Counted from the stretch's first letter, positions 17,857-27,103 are shown. The stretch: DNA of 64,000 bases from Coriobacteriaceae bacterium AF08-21 (GCA_027687465.1 JAQCQR010000005.1:62001-126000), one strand, 5' to 3'. Program-made: numbers and translations. The notes: a model not told the origin generated them from the letters alone.

Positions 17857-19284
17857 ATGGCAGTAGATAACAAGCAGATTGCCACCGATGTCCTCGAGCT
17901 CGTGGGCGGTGCGGAGAATGTTTCCGTTGCCACCAACTGCATGACGCGCCTGCGTCTGACGCTCAAGGATAACAGCAAGGCCGACGTGGAGAAGATCAAG
18001 AAGGTCAAGGGTGTTCTGGGTTGCCAGTTTGCCGGCAGCCAGCTCCAGGTCATCATCGGCCAGAACGTGCCCAAGGTGCTCGCCGAGTTCGTCGCCATCT
18101 CCGGTGTCAAGCAGGGTGAGGCCGTCAACGAGAACCTCGATGCTCCCAAGGAGAAGTTCGAGCTCAAGAACCTGCCCAATATCATCCTCGACTATCTGTC
18201 GGGCTCCATGATCCAGCTCATCCCGCTGCTCATGGCCGGCGGTCTGTTCCGTACCATCGCGGCCGTCCTCGGCCCCACCATGCTCGGTGTGCTCTCGGCC
18301 GACGACCCGACCTATACGTTCCTCTACACCACGCTGTACGAGGCCACGTTCACCTTTATCCCCATCTACCTGGGTTATGCCGCGGCTAAGAAGCTCGGCG
18401 CCAGCCCGGTGCTCGGCATGCTGCTCGGTGGCGCCCTCATGGCTCCTTCCGTGGTGAGCGTCGCCACCCAGGAGGGCGGCGGCATCATCTCCGTCTACGG
18501 CATCCAGATCGCTGCTGCCAACTATCAGCAGTCCGTCCTGCCGATCATCCTTTCGGTGCCTGTCCTCTACTTCGTCGAGAAGTTCTTTAAGAAGGTCATG
18601 CCCGACGTGCTCTCCACGGTCTTCACGCCGTTCTGCACCATGATCGTCACGATCCCCATTGCCTTCATCGTCCTCGCTCCGATCGGCAACGAGATCGGTA
18701 CGCTGATCGCCAACGCCCTCTTCGGCCTTGCTGACCTTGGCGGCATCGGCATCCTGATCGTCATGGCCATCCTCGGCGCCTTCTGGCAGCTCTTCGTGGT
18801 CTGCGGCATGCACATGCCCGTCATCCTGCTCGCCCAGGTTCAGATCATCGCTGCCGGTTACGATCCCTTCGTCTTCGTTTCCACCAACTGCGCTATGGCC
18901 GCTGTCTGGGGCTGCGCCTTCGGTGCCTTCCTCAAGATGAAGAACCCCGACGAGAAGTCTCTCGCCATCGGTTACGTCATCTCCGCCATCGCCGGCGGCG
19001 TCACCGAGCCCGCGCTCTTCGGCATCCTCATGCGCTTCCGTCGCACCATGTTTGGCATGTTCATCGGCGGTGCTATCGGCGCTGTGTTCTCCGGCCTCAT
19101 GGGTGTTACCTACTACCTCGCAGGCGGTGCCTCCAACTTCCTGGTCTTCACCAACTACCTGCAGGGTGGCCAGATGAACACCGTCTGGGCTATCGTTGGT
19201 ATGGCAATCTCCTTTGTCATCGCCGCTGCCGTCGTCTTTGCCTGCGGCTTCTCCAAGGAGGAACTCGCCGAGATGGAGGCCTAA
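17857..19284 (+). CDS. PTS EIIBC component, glucose/beta-glucoside/sucrose superfamily
   Basis: A 475-residue membrane transporter that phosphorylates its sugar during uptake. The EIIB domain (about 1-85) has phospho-Cys28 in ATNCMTRLRL. The EIIC domain follows, with about ten helices and the conserved GGVTEPALFGI motif. No EIIA domain is fused, so it needs a separate EIIA such as the one at 35706. Of the two nearby ATGs, 17857 is right because it follows GGGGAGGGG. Family resemblance suits beta-glucosides, sucrose or trehalose; the window's GH1 enzymes favour beta-glucosides (inference). The divergent region upstream carries three palindromic operator candidates. Confidence 0.9.
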   Translation: MAVDNKQIATDVLELVGGAENVSVATNCMTRLRLTLKDNSKADVEKIKKVKGVLGCQFAGSQLQVIIGQNVPKVLAEFVAISGVKQGEAVNENLDAPKEKFELKNLPNIILDYLSGSMIQLIPLLMAGGLFRTIAAVLGPTMLGVLSADDPTYTFLYTTLYEATFTFIPIYLGYAAAKKLGASPVLGMLLGGALMAPSVVSVATQEGGGIISVYGIQIAAANYQQSVLPIILSVPVLYFVEKFFKKVMPDVLSTVFTPFCTMIVTIPIAFIVLAPIGNEIGTLIANALFGLADLGGIGILIVMAILGAFWQLFVVCGMHMPVILLAQVQIIAAGYDPFVFVSTNCAMAAVWGCAFGAFLKMKNPDEKSLAIGYVISAIAGGVTEPALFGILMRFRRTMFGMFIGGAIGAVFSGLMGVTYYLAGGASNFLVFTNYLQGGQMNTVWAIVGMAISFVIAAAVVFACGFSKEELAEMEA

Positions 19285-19324
19285 GGCCAAACCGTTCGGT
19301 CACATATGACCTCACCTACACGAC

Positions 19325-19358
19325 AGGGCCCCGTCAGGCGTAAGCCCGGCGGGGCCCT
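19325..19358 (+). terminator. Intrinsic terminator of the PTS gene
   Basis: AGGGCCCCG (19325-19333) pairs with CGGGGCCCT (19350-19358), extended by an inner GGC/GCC, followed by TTCTT. Confidence 0.8.
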
Positions 19359-19494
19359 TCTTGCAAGGTAGACTGATGGGGGGCGGATGGGATTCGCCCG
19401 CGAGGGTTTGCAAAGCGGCGGGGGCTTTTGCGCGGGGTTACCGCGAAAGCCCTCGGCGGTTCGCAAATCCTTTATCAAACGAAAGGACATGCAG

Positions 19495-20808
19495 ATGAGT
19501 TTGGGAAAGCTGACCGTCAACGGTCGCCAGGATGGCTTTTTGTGCGAGGGCAAACCGTTCTTCTGGTTTGCCGATACGTGCTGGAGCGCATTTACGAGCA
19601 TCGCCGAGAACGACTGGGATTACTACCTGACCCGCCGTGCCGAGCAGGGCATGAACGCACTGCAGATCAACACGCTGCCGCAGTGGGATCGCTGCTGTCC
19701 CGACCTGGGCATTTGGCCCTATGCCAGCGAGGACGGCGTGCACTTTGATTGGTCCCGTCCCAACCAGGCGTACTGGGATCGTGCCGCCGCCATGTGCCGT
19801 GCTGCCGTCGAGCACGGCATTCGTCCGGCGCTCGTGCTCATGTGGTGCAATTACGTGCCCGGTACCTGGGGCGCCAAGATCGCCGAGCGTTGCGGCGCCG
19901 AGGTTATGCCGCGTGAGGAGGTTCGCGCCCACGTTGCCCGCGTTGTCGAGAACCTGGGCGAGTTCGACCCTGTCTACGTGGTGACGGGTGATACCGACTT
20001 TGCCGGTGACGAGGCGATTGCCTATTACGAGGACGCGCTCGACGAGGTCGTCAAGCGTGCGCCCGAGGCGCTGCGCACCATGCACATCAACCGCGGCAAT
20101 CGCACCATTCCGGCGCAGTATCTGGATCGTCTGGACTTTTACATGTTCCAGCCTGGCCACAACTACGAGGGTCAGCCCGAGGCTTGGCGCTTGCCGCAGG
20201 ACTTTATCGCCAACTATCCCAAAAAGCCGATGGTCAACTCCGAGCCTTGCTACGAGCAGATGGGCGCGTCGCGCAACGTGTACTGGCGTTTTACCGCGCA
20301 GGATTGCCGCGCGAGCGTATGGTCGTCGATTCTTGCCGGCGCTAGTGCCGGCGTGACCTACGGCGCGCACGGCGTGTGGAACTGGCAGACATCGCGCAGC
20401 CAGGGTTCGGTCCTGGGCGAGGGCTTTGACATGCCCTTCCGCTGGCAAGAGTGCCTGCAGTTTGCGGGTGTGTGGGACTTTGGCGCGATCGAGCATGTGC
20501 TTGCCAGCCTAGGCGCTACTGCCGGTGACGATGCGCTTGCCGTGGTTCCGGCGCAGGAGCTGCTCGATGACGCGCGCGAGGCCATCCGTGTGGCGCGCGT
20601 TGGCGATCGCGTCGTCACGTACCTGCCGCGCACCACGGCGCTCAAGTTTAAGCTCGACGGTGCGCGCGGCTGGACGGCGACGGTTCTCGACATGGAGGAC
20701 AGGCGCATTGCCAAGCTGCCCGTTCGCGACAACGGTGACGGCACCGTGCGCGTGGCTCAGCATCCCTTTGAGCACGACGCGCTGGTGATCCTGGCCCCCG
20801 GGCGCTAA
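19495..20808 (+). CDS. DUF4038-type glycoside hydrolase (apiosidase-like)
   Basis: A 437-residue TIM-barrel hydrolase of the DUF4038 family, related to GH140 apiosidases (family knowledge). Features include FFWFADTCWSAFTS near the N-terminus, GMNALQINTLPQWDRCCPD, VYVVTGDTDF, a central KPMVNSEPCYEQMG with a candidate catalytic Glu, and a GVTYGAHGVWNW segment. A small beta domain ends the protein. No signal peptide is visible, so it would act on imported oligosaccharides. Of two ATGs six bases apart, 19495 has GAAAGGA at the right spacing. It follows the PTS gene but has its own upstream sequence; the two may serve one sugar. Confidence 0.8.
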   Translation: MSLGKLTVNGRQDGFLCEGKPFFWFADTCWSAFTSIAENDWDYYLTRRAEQGMNALQINTLPQWDRCCPDLGIWPYASEDGVHFDWSRPNQAYWDRAAAMCRAAVEHGIRPALVLMWCNYVPGTWGAKIAERCGAEVMPREEVRAHVARVVENLGEFDPVYVVTGDTDFAGDEAIAYYEDALDEVVKRAPEALRTMHINRGNRTIPAQYLDRLDFYMFQPGHNYEGQPEAWRLPQDFIANYPKKPMVNSEPCYEQMGASRNVYWRFTAQDCRASVWSSILAGASAGVTYGAHGVWNWQTSRSQGSVLGEGFDMPFRWQECLQFAGVWDFGAIEHVLASLGATAGDDALAVVPAQELLDDAREAIRVARVGDRVVTYLPRTTALKFKLDGARGWTATVLDMEDRRIAKLPVRDNGDGTVRVAQHPFEHDALVILAPGR

Positions 20809-20851
20809 CGGCTCTTCTCCAACATTTACAACCCAGTCCCTTTCATTAGGC

Positions 20852-20910
20852 TGCGACGGAATGGTTCCTGCATGACGGCTTTAAGCTGCCAAGGGGAGCC
20901 ATTCCGTCGC
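20852..20910. terminator. 17-bp inverted repeat after the DUF4038 gene
   Basis: TGCGACGGAATGG-TCC (20852-20868) pairs with GGAGCCATTCCGTCGCA (20894-20910) with one G-U pair, followed by CTCTTTGTTT. It lies 43 bases after the stop and is probably a terminator. Confidence 0.6.
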
Positions 20911-20967
20911 ACTCTTTGTTTACTCATTGGGTACTCATTGGGGACGTACTTAAATGAGTGGTCTCGT

Positions 20968-21126
20968 GAGTTTGTGGGCGAGGCGGGCGCTCGATACAAG
21001 GTGCGTGTCGTGGACACATGAGGCATGACGGAGGAGGAGCTTCCCGGAACCTTTGAGGGCAAGTTCCGCATCGATCTCCCAAGTAAGCAGTATATGATGC
21101 TTCGCCTGACCAAATTAGAGGCGTAA
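20968..21126 (+). pseudogene. Possible decayed C-terminal gene fragment
   Basis: One reading frame gives REFVGEAGARYKVRVVDT, then a TGA stop, then GMTEEELPGTFEGKFRIDLP and SKQYMMLRLTKLEA before TAA. It reads like the tail of a real protein interrupted by a stop, just after a GGGGACGTACTTAAATGAG repeat unit. The piece from ATG 21025 (33 codons) has GGAGGAGG only inside its own coding region, not before it. The parent family is not recognised. The rest of 20809-21237 holds the hairpin above and the ROK gene leader. Confidence 0.35.
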
Positions 21127-21237
21127 AACAGAGATAATCGGCTCCGGGTGTGACTTGCTGCACGACCATCGCAGGGGGGTGGCCCCTGTGATGGTCGCGG
21201 CGATGCGCGTCCGGGGCTACGCTTGTAAGGAGTGAAC

Positions 21238-22149
21238 ATGCAGGAGTTTTTTGGAATCGATGTGGGCGGTACGGCCGTTAAATGGGCTGTGCTGGGCGAG
21301 GATTTTTCCATCCGCGAGCGCGGAAGCCTGCCGACGGGCTTTACCACGGCTGATGAGACGGTCGCGGCGCTGATCTCGCTCGTCGAGCCGTATCGCGAGC
21401 GCGTGAGCGCCGTGGGCGTGAGTGCGCCCGGCGGCATCTACGAGGGAGATGTCACAGGAACGATCCATCGCGGTGGTGCGCTCACGTTTATGGATGGCTG
21501 TCCGCTCGGAAAGCTCATGCGCGAGGCTCTGGGGGTGCCGATTGCCGTCAATAACGACGGTAGGTGCTGTGCACTCGGTGAGTATGCGGCTGGCGCTCTG
21601 CGCGGGACGCGTTTTGGCGTGGTGCTCGCTATCGGCACGGGCATCGGCGGCGGTATCGTCATCGACGGCAAGGTCCTGCGCGGCGCGCACTGCTTTGCAG
21701 GCGAGTTTAGCTTCTTGCGCAACGATGTCACGACTGCTGCGAGCATGGAAAACTCCTTTGCGGGTTCGGGCGGTTGGCGTGCGCTCCGCGATGCCGCCGT
21801 TGCCGAGAAGGGCCTGCCTGCGGATTCTCCGGTGGACGGCCGCCGCGTCTTTGAGTGGATCGCGGATGGCGACATGGCGGGGCAGCGCGCGCTCGACCGC
21901 TACGCTCGCGCATTTGACGGACAGCTCATCAACCTGCAGGCCGTGCTCGACCCCGAGGTCTTTGTGATCGCAGGCGGCATCTCGTGCCATCCCGAGCTCG
22001 TCGATGCCCTGCGTGCGCAGATGCCGCTGGCCCTCTCGAGTTACGAAGGGACCCTTGCCGGCATTCCTGTGCCGCAGATAAAGGCGGCCGAGCTCGGCAA
22101 CGACGCCAACCTTTACGGTGCTGTCCAGGAGGCCATGCGCCTGGTGTAG
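21238..22149 (+). CDS. ROK-family sugar kinase
   Basis: A 303-residue cytoplasmic kinase of the ROK family. The ATP-binding DxGGT motif is GIDVGGTAVKWAVL, and ALAIGTGIGGGIVIDGKVL is the second phosphate-binding loop. The zinc-binding CxCGxxGC signature of many ROK proteins is absent; the corresponding stretch is GAHCFAGEFSFLR, like the BglK-type beta-glucoside kinases (family knowledge). No helix-turn-helix is fused, so it is a kinase and not a NagC-type repressor. AAGGAG precedes the ATG at 21238; a GTG six bases earlier overlaps that site. Likely substrates are glucose, beta-glucosides or an acylated amino sugar. Confidence 0.85.
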   Translation: MQEFFGIDVGGTAVKWAVLGEDFSIRERGSLPTGFTTADETVAALISLVEPYRERVSAVGVSAPGGIYEGDVTGTIHRGGALTFMDGCPLGKLMREALGVPIAVNNDGRCCALGEYAAGALRGTRFGVVLAIGTGIGGGIVIDGKVLRGAHCFAGEFSFLRNDVTTAASMENSFAGSGGWRALRDAAVAEKGLPADSPVDGRRVFEWIADGDMAGQRALDRYARAFDGQLINLQAVLDPEVFVIAGGISCHPELVDALRAQMPLALSSYEGTLAGIPVPQIKAAELGNDANLYGAVQEAMRLV

Positions 22150-22164
22150 CGCATTGGACATAAT

Positions 22165-22212
22165 CATTGGGGACGTTCTTGTTTGACTAGTCGTTTAAGA
22201 ACGTCCCCAATG
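22165..22212. repeat. 16-bp perfect inverted repeat (GGGGACGTTCTT variant)
   Basis: CATTGGGGACGTTCTT is inverted at 22197-22212 around a 16-base loop. It is a variant of the 14028-14087 family. A solo half (CATTGGGGACGTACTTAAATGAGTG) lies at 22321-22347, followed by a GGGGACACTCCTTG tag like those near 28295 and 37265. Confidence 0.8.
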
Positions 22213-22226
22213 GCTACCCACAGAAT

Positions 22227-22290
22227 GAGAGTGGATAATCTCCCGTTTTTGGCCTGCATACAGGCTTAAAGTGGGAGATTATCCGCTCTC
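22227..22290. repeat. 64-bp palindrome, GTGGATAATCTCCC family, copy 2
   Basis: Same arms and interior as the copy at 14099-14162, with one arm change (ATCCGCTCTC). It again directly follows a GGGGACGT palindrome. The remaining bases to 22539 hold repeat tags and the promoter region of the next gene. Confidence 0.85.
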
Positions 22291-22524
22291 GTCATTTGAT
22301 TGGCACTTGCGGCGCTTGCACTCATTGGGGACGTACTTAAATGAGTGGCAGTTGGGGACACTCCTTGCCGAGCTGCAAGCCGTGCGCGCCCCTTCTGGGC
22401 CTTGCGGCTCAAAATCGGTTTACGCCGTGGGCTGTTGGGGTCAAATTAGCGACATTTTGAGGATAGGTTCGATATTAGGACTGGTTCTCTAATAGAATGA
22501 GTTTGCAGGCCATTAAGCGACTGC

Positions 22525-22534
22525 GGGGGGGGGG
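22525..22534 (+). promoter_or_regulatory. G10 homopolymer at the ribosome-binding position
   Basis: Ten consecutive G residues end five bases before the ATG at 22540. No other Shine-Dalgarno sequence is present, so the run itself probably pairs with the ribosome. Such tracts can change length by slippage, which would alter spacing and expression. Confidence 0.6.
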
Positions 22535-22539
22535 TATTC

Positions 22540-24084
22540 ATGAAAGGTATGGGAGACACAACAGCGTATTTGCGTTGGGGCATTCGGGAGATTATATGCC
22601 TGGCGCTGTTCTATTTTACGTTTTTGGCTGGCGAGTACCTCTTCGACATGCGCGTGGCCGAGTTTGTGCCGCCGAGCGAGGTTGCTACCTACGAGACCCT
22701 CATCGTCGGTGCGAGCGTAATCGGCTTTTTTGTGCGTCCTATTCTGTACTATCGCCGCCCCCGCGCGATCGATACGACGAGCGACATCACGGGCGTGCTG
22801 CTGGTGTCGGCATTGCTGCTGATGATTATGGCGGTTCGGTTTGAGGTGGTAATTGCCGGCGGTTTGATGGCGTGTTGCACGCTGGGCTACTGCGGATCGA
22901 CCGCTCACGCCAACTTTGCGCGGCGCTTTGCGCGGACGCCGTACTTGGCGCGCGCGGCGGCGCTTTCATATGCTCTGGGCGTCCTGCTTCAGGTGTTCAG
23001 CCACATGGTGATACCCGCGGGGATTCCGCAGCAGTTTGTTTTTGTTGCCTGTGCGGTCGCGCAGGTGGCGCTCCTCCACGGCGTCCGCCGTGCCAAGCTG
23101 CGCGGCGAATCTGAGTTTGGGCCTGACCCCGATATCTCCGAGCTTTCGGTGGATGCATCGGAGTTTGGCGCCAAATGGCGAAACGATCCCGAGTCAACGG
23201 CGGCTTTTCGGCGCGCCGTGGTGCGTCTGACGATTGCAACCGCCTGCCTTACCGGGGTGTTTGCCGCCCTCAATGCGGGGCTCACGATCTCGCACGCCGC
23301 CGGGTCCGTTGACTTGGGCGATTGGTCGCGCTTGCTGATGGGCGTGAGCGCTCTGCTCGCCGGCGCCCTATTTGACCTGCGCGGGCGCTCGTGTATGAAC
23401 ATCATCATGACCTGCGCCGCCATGTTGTCCACGCTCTCATTCGCTGTGCTTATCACCGATGCCAACGGCGCCAACATACTTGCCGCCACCGTCATCTTCT
23501 ATCTGGGTGCGGGCTTCTTCGTGGTGTTTTTCACGGCGAAGTTTGCCGCCATTTCGGTGTATGCGCATTGGTCGTATCTGTGGCCGTGCATGGGCCGCGT
23601 CATCAATAACGTTTGCGCGATGCTCGTGACGGCACCGGCGGTGGCGATTGTCTCGAGCCAGAACGTGCTGTTGGCAGTGGGCGTGGGGCTTGTACTGCTT
23701 GTGGGCATTGCGATCTCGCTGCTGGGACAGTCTGGGCATCAGGTCTATGACGTTGAAGTGCGCGGCGACCTGGCGTTTGCTGCTAGCGACCTTGGCACGG
23801 ATCCCGTATCCGCCCAGAGCGAGCCCGCCCCCGCAGAGGTGCCGGAGTCCACACTCGACGAGCGTCTCGATACCTTCGCCGTCGCCTTTGAGCTTACGCA
23901 GCGCGAGCGCGATATTTTGGAGGCCTTGGTCGCATCGCGCGAGAGTGTTCAAGACATCGCCGCAACGCTCTTCCTTTCGCGCTCCACGCTTTACCGTCAT
24001 ATCGCCTCGATCAACAAAAAGACCGGCGCCTCCTCACGTGTGGCCCTCATCAACTTTTTCTGGTCCTGGGCGCCCAAGGACTAG
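22540..24084 (+). CDS. LuxR-type regulator with multi-pass membrane N-terminus
   Basis: A 514-residue regulator of a type expanded in Coriobacteriia. Residues about 15-410 form some ten to twelve hydrophobic helices in an MFS-like arrangement (for example LLVSALLLMIMAVRFEVVIAG). An acidic-proline linker follows, then a C-terminal LuxR helix-turn-helix: ELTQRERDILEALVASRESV and DIAATLFLSRSTLYRHIASI. It presumably binds a small molecule in the membrane domain and controls transcription from the membrane (inference). There is no receiver domain. Translation starts just after a G10 run. A terminator overlaps the end of the gene. Neighbours do not reveal its target. Confidence 0.85.
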   Translation: MKGMGDTTAYLRWGIREIICLALFYFTFLAGEYLFDMRVAEFVPPSEVATYETLIVGASVIGFFVRPILYYRRPRAIDTTSDITGVLLVSALLLMIMAVRFEVVIAGGLMACCTLGYCGSTAHANFARRFARTPYLARAAALSYALGVLLQVFSHMVIPAGIPQQFVFVACAVAQVALLHGVRRAKLRGESEFGPDPDISELSVDASEFGAKWRNDPESTAAFRRAVVRLTIATACLTGVFAALNAGLTISHAAGSVDLGDWSRLLMGVSALLAGALFDLRGRSCMNIIMTCAAMLSTLSFAVLITDANGANILAATVIFYLGAGFFVVFFTAKFAAISVYAHWSYLWPCMGRVINNVCAMLVTAPAVAIVSSQNVLLAVGVGLVLLVGIAISLLGQSGHQVYDVEVRGDLAFAASDLGTDPVSAQSEPAPAEVPESTLDERLDTFAVAFELTQRERDILEALVASRESVQDIAATLFLSRSTLYRHIASINKKTGASSRVALINFFWSWAPKD

Positions 24085-24107
24085 CCCATTTGGGACGGGG
24101 CTTTTTT
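24083..24107 (+). terminator. Intrinsic terminator overlapping the membrane-LuxR stop
   Basis: AGCCC (24083-24087, overlapping the TAG) pairs with GGGCT (24098-24102), then TTTTT. The GGGACGGGGCTTTTTT core is shared with the element before luxS. Confidence 0.6.
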
Positions 24108-24136
24108 AGCTGTTTTGGGCAGCCACTGCCAGCGCG

Positions 24137-24173
24137 AACCACCACAAAGGGGACAGGCACCTTTGTGGTGGTT
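24137..24173. repeat. ACCACAAAGG palindrome, copy 2
   Basis: Exact reverse complement of the copy at 3655-3691. It lies 22 bases after the mgtA stop in minus-strand terms and is followed by TTTTGACGG, as is copy 3 at the other end of mgtA. Confidence 0.85.
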
Positions 24174-24194
24174 TTGACGGGAGCGCCTGTGGAG

Positions 24195-26963
24195 TTACAG
24201 CAGTTCGCCGTGGCGGGCGATGTAGCGGCGCTTGGCCAGCTGGGTGAGTGCGATGTAGGCGGCGACGATGCTGACGAGCAGCGCGAAGAAGCTCGGCGGC
24301 AGCGGCATGAGGTCTAGCGCATCGGCGATGGGGCTTGCCGGCAGCCAGGTGACGAGTACCAGACCCAGCACGGTGAGAGCGCACAGTGCCGGCGCGGCGT
24401 GGTCGCGCGCGCTCGGCAGGCGCGGGGAGCGCAGCATGTGGATCACGAGCGTCTGCGACCACATGGACTCGACAAACCAACCGCTCTGGAAGAGCGCCGT
24501 AAAGGCCGCCATGCCTGCGACGTCGCCTATAGCGGCAAGCTCTGCCCAGCTTGCGCCCACGGCGGCGGGGCACACCACAAAGAAGAGCGCGGCGAAAGTC
24601 GCGATATCAAACAGTGAGCTCACGGGGCCCAGCTCGAGCATAAAGCCCTTGATGGACGCGGCGTCCCAAGCACGCGGACGGGCAGTCCAGGCGTCGTCGA
24701 CGGTGTCCCACGGCAGCGCGATGCACACGATCTCGTAGACCAGCGACAGCAGCACCAACTGCAGAGCGCTCATGGGCAAGAATGGCAAGAACAGGCTCGC
24801 GACGGTCACGGATAGCACGTTGCCAAAGTTGGAGCTCACCGTGGTCTTGAGGTACTTGAGCAGGTTGCCGTAGGTGCGGCGGCCTTCGATGATGCCGCGC
24901 TCGAGCACGCCCAGGTCTTTCTGGAGCAAGATGATATCGGCGGATTCCTTGGCGATGTCGACGGCCGAATCGACCGAGATGCCGCAGTCGCTCGCACGCA
25001 TGGCGGCGGCGTCGTTGATGCCGTCGCCCATAAAGCCCACGGTGTGGTCGAGCAGCTCACGCATGACGCGCACCAGACGCGCCTTCTGCAGCGGCGAGAG
25101 CTTGGCGAAGAGGTGGGTGTTCTCGGCGCGTTCGGCAAGCTCGGCGTCGTCGAGCGCATCGATCTCGGAGCCGAGCAAGACGTTGCTCGCGTCGATGCCG
25201 ATCTGCTCGCAAACGGTGGCGGCGACACGGTCGTTGTCGCCGGTCAGAACCTTGACCGCCACGCCCTTGGCTTCGAGGGTAGCGACGGCGCCCGCGGCAC
25301 TTGCTTTGGGCGGATCGAGGAAGGCCAAAAAGCCCATCAGCACCATGTCGCACTCGTCAGCGATGCCAAACTCGCCCACGCAGCGCGGATTGGTCTTCTG
25401 CGCCACGGCAATCACGCGCAGGCCCTCGGCGTTGAGCCCGGCGACCTGCTTGCGAATCTGGGCGAGCTTGTCTTCGGTGAGCGGCTGGGCGGCGCCATCG
25501 ACCTCGATAAAGGAGCAGATCTCGAGCATTTCCTCGGCAGCTCCCTTGGTAACCATCTGGGTTTTGCCCTGGGCGTCGGCGACAACGACGCTCAGGTGAC
25601 GGCGCGAGAAATCGAAGGGCACCTCGTCGATCTTGGTATAGCGGTCGCGCAGGCTCTGGCCCAGCATGGAGCCGGGTGCTGTGGCCGAGGGCGTCACGTC
25701 GGCGCGGTCGATGACGGCCAGGTCGATAAGGTTCTTGAGGCCGGTCTGGAAGAAGCTGTTCAAAAACGCATGGCGCAGTACGCGCACGTCCTCGTTGCCG
25801 TCGGTGTTGAGGTAGCGCTCGAGCACGATGCGGTCTTCGGTGAGGGTGCCGGTCTTGTCGCAGCACAGGACGTCCATCGCGCCGAGGTTTTGGATCGCCG
25901 GCAGTTCCTTGACGATAACCTGGCGACGGGCGAGGTCCTTGGCGCCCTGCGACAGGCTCGTGGTCACGATGACGGGAAGCATCTGCGGCGTGATGCCCAC
26001 GGCCACGCTCGTGGCGAATAGCAGCGCGTCGATGACGTTGCCCTTGGTGGCGGCGTTGATGGCAAAGACGGCCGGCGCCATAACGAGCATGAGGCGTACG
26101 AGCAGCATGGAGACGCTCGAGACGCCGCGGTCAAACGCGCTCTTCTCGCCGTGCCCGTTGAGCATCTTGGCGATGCCGCCCAGGTAGGTGTCCGAGCCGG
26201 TGGCAACGACAAGCGCCATGGCGGTGCCGTTTTGCACGGAGGTGCCGGTAAAGACGATGTTCTTGCAGGCGGAGAGTGGCAGCGCGGAGCCGTTGGCACC
26301 CTCGACGACCGCGGCGGAAGCGGTCTTCTCGACGGCGTTGCTCTCGCCGGTGAGTGCGGACTCGATCACAAACAGATCGCGCGCGGTGATGATACGGGCG
26401 TCGGCCGGCACCATATCGCCGGCAGAGAGGCGGATCACATCGCCGGGGACGAGCTCGTCGAAGGGGATCTCGAGGCGCTCGCCGTCGCGCAGAGCGCAGC
26501 AGGTGCTGGAGACCAGGTCCTTGAGGGCCTCGGCCGCATTGCCGCTGCGGGCTTCCTGGATAAACTTCATGCCGCCCGATACCAGCAGCATGATGCCGAT
26601 GACGATGACCGTGGAGGGGTCGCGCTGCGGCTCGGGCACGGCGAGCACGTCGATATAGAGCGAGACCAGTGCGAGCGCGGCGAGGATGCCGGCGAAGGGA
26701 TCGATGAATGCGTCGGCGATGCGGCGGGCGAGCGTCTTGGTCGGCGCCTCGATGGTGTTGGGGCCGACTGCGCTCAGGCGCTCGGCGGCGTGCTCGGCGG
26801 TGAGTCCGCCAGCCGTGGCGTCGAGCAGCACGAGGGCGTCCTCGGCGCTATGGGTGGCGGCGAATATGGTGTTCTTGGACAGGCCGGCGTGAGCGGCAGG
26901 GCGCGCCGTGCGGCGGCGCTTGGAGATAGCTTCGAGTACCGTGGCGGTTTTGAGCATCAGCAT
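24195..26963 (-). CDS. mgtA: Magnesium-translocating P-type ATPase
   Basis: A 922-residue P-type ATPase (P3B type) that imports Mg2+ across the membrane at the cost of ATP. Visible motifs are the actuator loop ALTGESNAVEKTA, the TPQMLPVIVTT membrane segment typical of MgtA/MgtB, the phosphorylated Asp369 in CCDKTGTLTED, KGAAEEML in the nucleotide-binding domain, LTGDNDRVAATV and GFMGDGINDAAAMRASD. About ten membrane helices are predicted, and the length is normal. ATG 26963 follows AGGAGGACCCT; a second ATG lies six bases in. Upstream on the same strand are a palindrome and a 23-codon reading frame that may form a Mg2+-sensing leader. It is flanked on both sides by ACCACAAAGG palindromes. Confidence 0.95.
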   Translation of the reverse strand: MLMLKTATVLEAISKRRRTARPAAHAGLSKNTIFAATHSAEDALVLLDATAGGLTAEHAAERLSAVGPNTIEAPTKTLARRIADAFIDPFAGILAALALVSLYIDVLAVPEPQRDPSTVIVIGIMLLVSGGMKFIQEARSGNAAEALKDLVSSTCCALRDGERLEIPFDELVPGDVIRLSAGDMVPADARIITARDLFVIESALTGESNAVEKTASAAVVEGANGSALPLSACKNIVFTGTSVQNGTAMALVVATGSDTYLGGIAKMLNGHGEKSAFDRGVSSVSMLLVRLMLVMAPAVFAINAATKGNVIDALLFATSVAVGITPQMLPVIVTTSLSQGAKDLARRQVIVKELPAIQNLGAMDVLCCDKTGTLTEDRIVLERYLNTDGNEDVRVLRHAFLNSFFQTGLKNLIDLAVIDRADVTPSATAPGSMLGQSLRDRYTKIDEVPFDFSRRHLSVVVADAQGKTQMVTKGAAEEMLEICSFIEVDGAAQPLTEDKLAQIRKQVAGLNAEGLRVIAVAQKTNPRCVGEFGIADECDMVLMGFLAFLDPPKASAAGAVATLEAKGVAVKVLTGDNDRVAATVCEQIGIDASNVLLGSEIDALDDAELAERAENTHLFAKLSPLQKARLVRVMRELLDHTVGFMGDGINDAAAMRASDCGISVDSAVDIAKESADIILLQKDLGVLERGIIEGRRTYGNLLKYLKTTVSSNFGNVLSVTVASLFLPFLPMSALQLVLLSLVYEIVCIALPWDTVDDAWTARPRAWDAASIKGFMLELGPVSSLFDIATFAALFFVVCPAAVGASWAELAAIGDVAGMAAFTALFQSGWFVESMWSQTLVIHMLRSPRLPSARDHAAPALCALTVLGLVLVTWLPASPIADALDLMPLPPSFFALLVSIVAAYIALTQLAKRRYIARHGELL

Positions 26964-27048
26964 AGGGTCCTCCTTGTTGAAGGGAGTTAGCGTACGTGTC
27001 GTATGTGCTTCAAAAAACCTAGATGTCGCTCACGTCATGCTCGCGAGC

Positions 27049-27081
27049 TACCACAAAGGGGACGGGCACCTTTGTGGTGGT
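27049..27081. repeat. ACCACAAAGG palindrome, copy 3, in the mgtA leader
   Basis: TACCACAAAGG with inverse CCTTTGTGGT, loop GGACGGGCA. It lies between the leader reading frame and the mgtA start. On the minus strand it would form a stable hairpin in the mRNA 86 bases before mgtA. Confidence 0.75.
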
Positions 27082-27103
27082 TTTGACGGTCGGCTGTTGG
27101 CGC

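Noticed and set aside
21238..22149. NagC/XylR-type ROK repressor
   Set aside because: There is no N-terminal helix-turn-helix; the protein starts directly with the ATP-binding motif.
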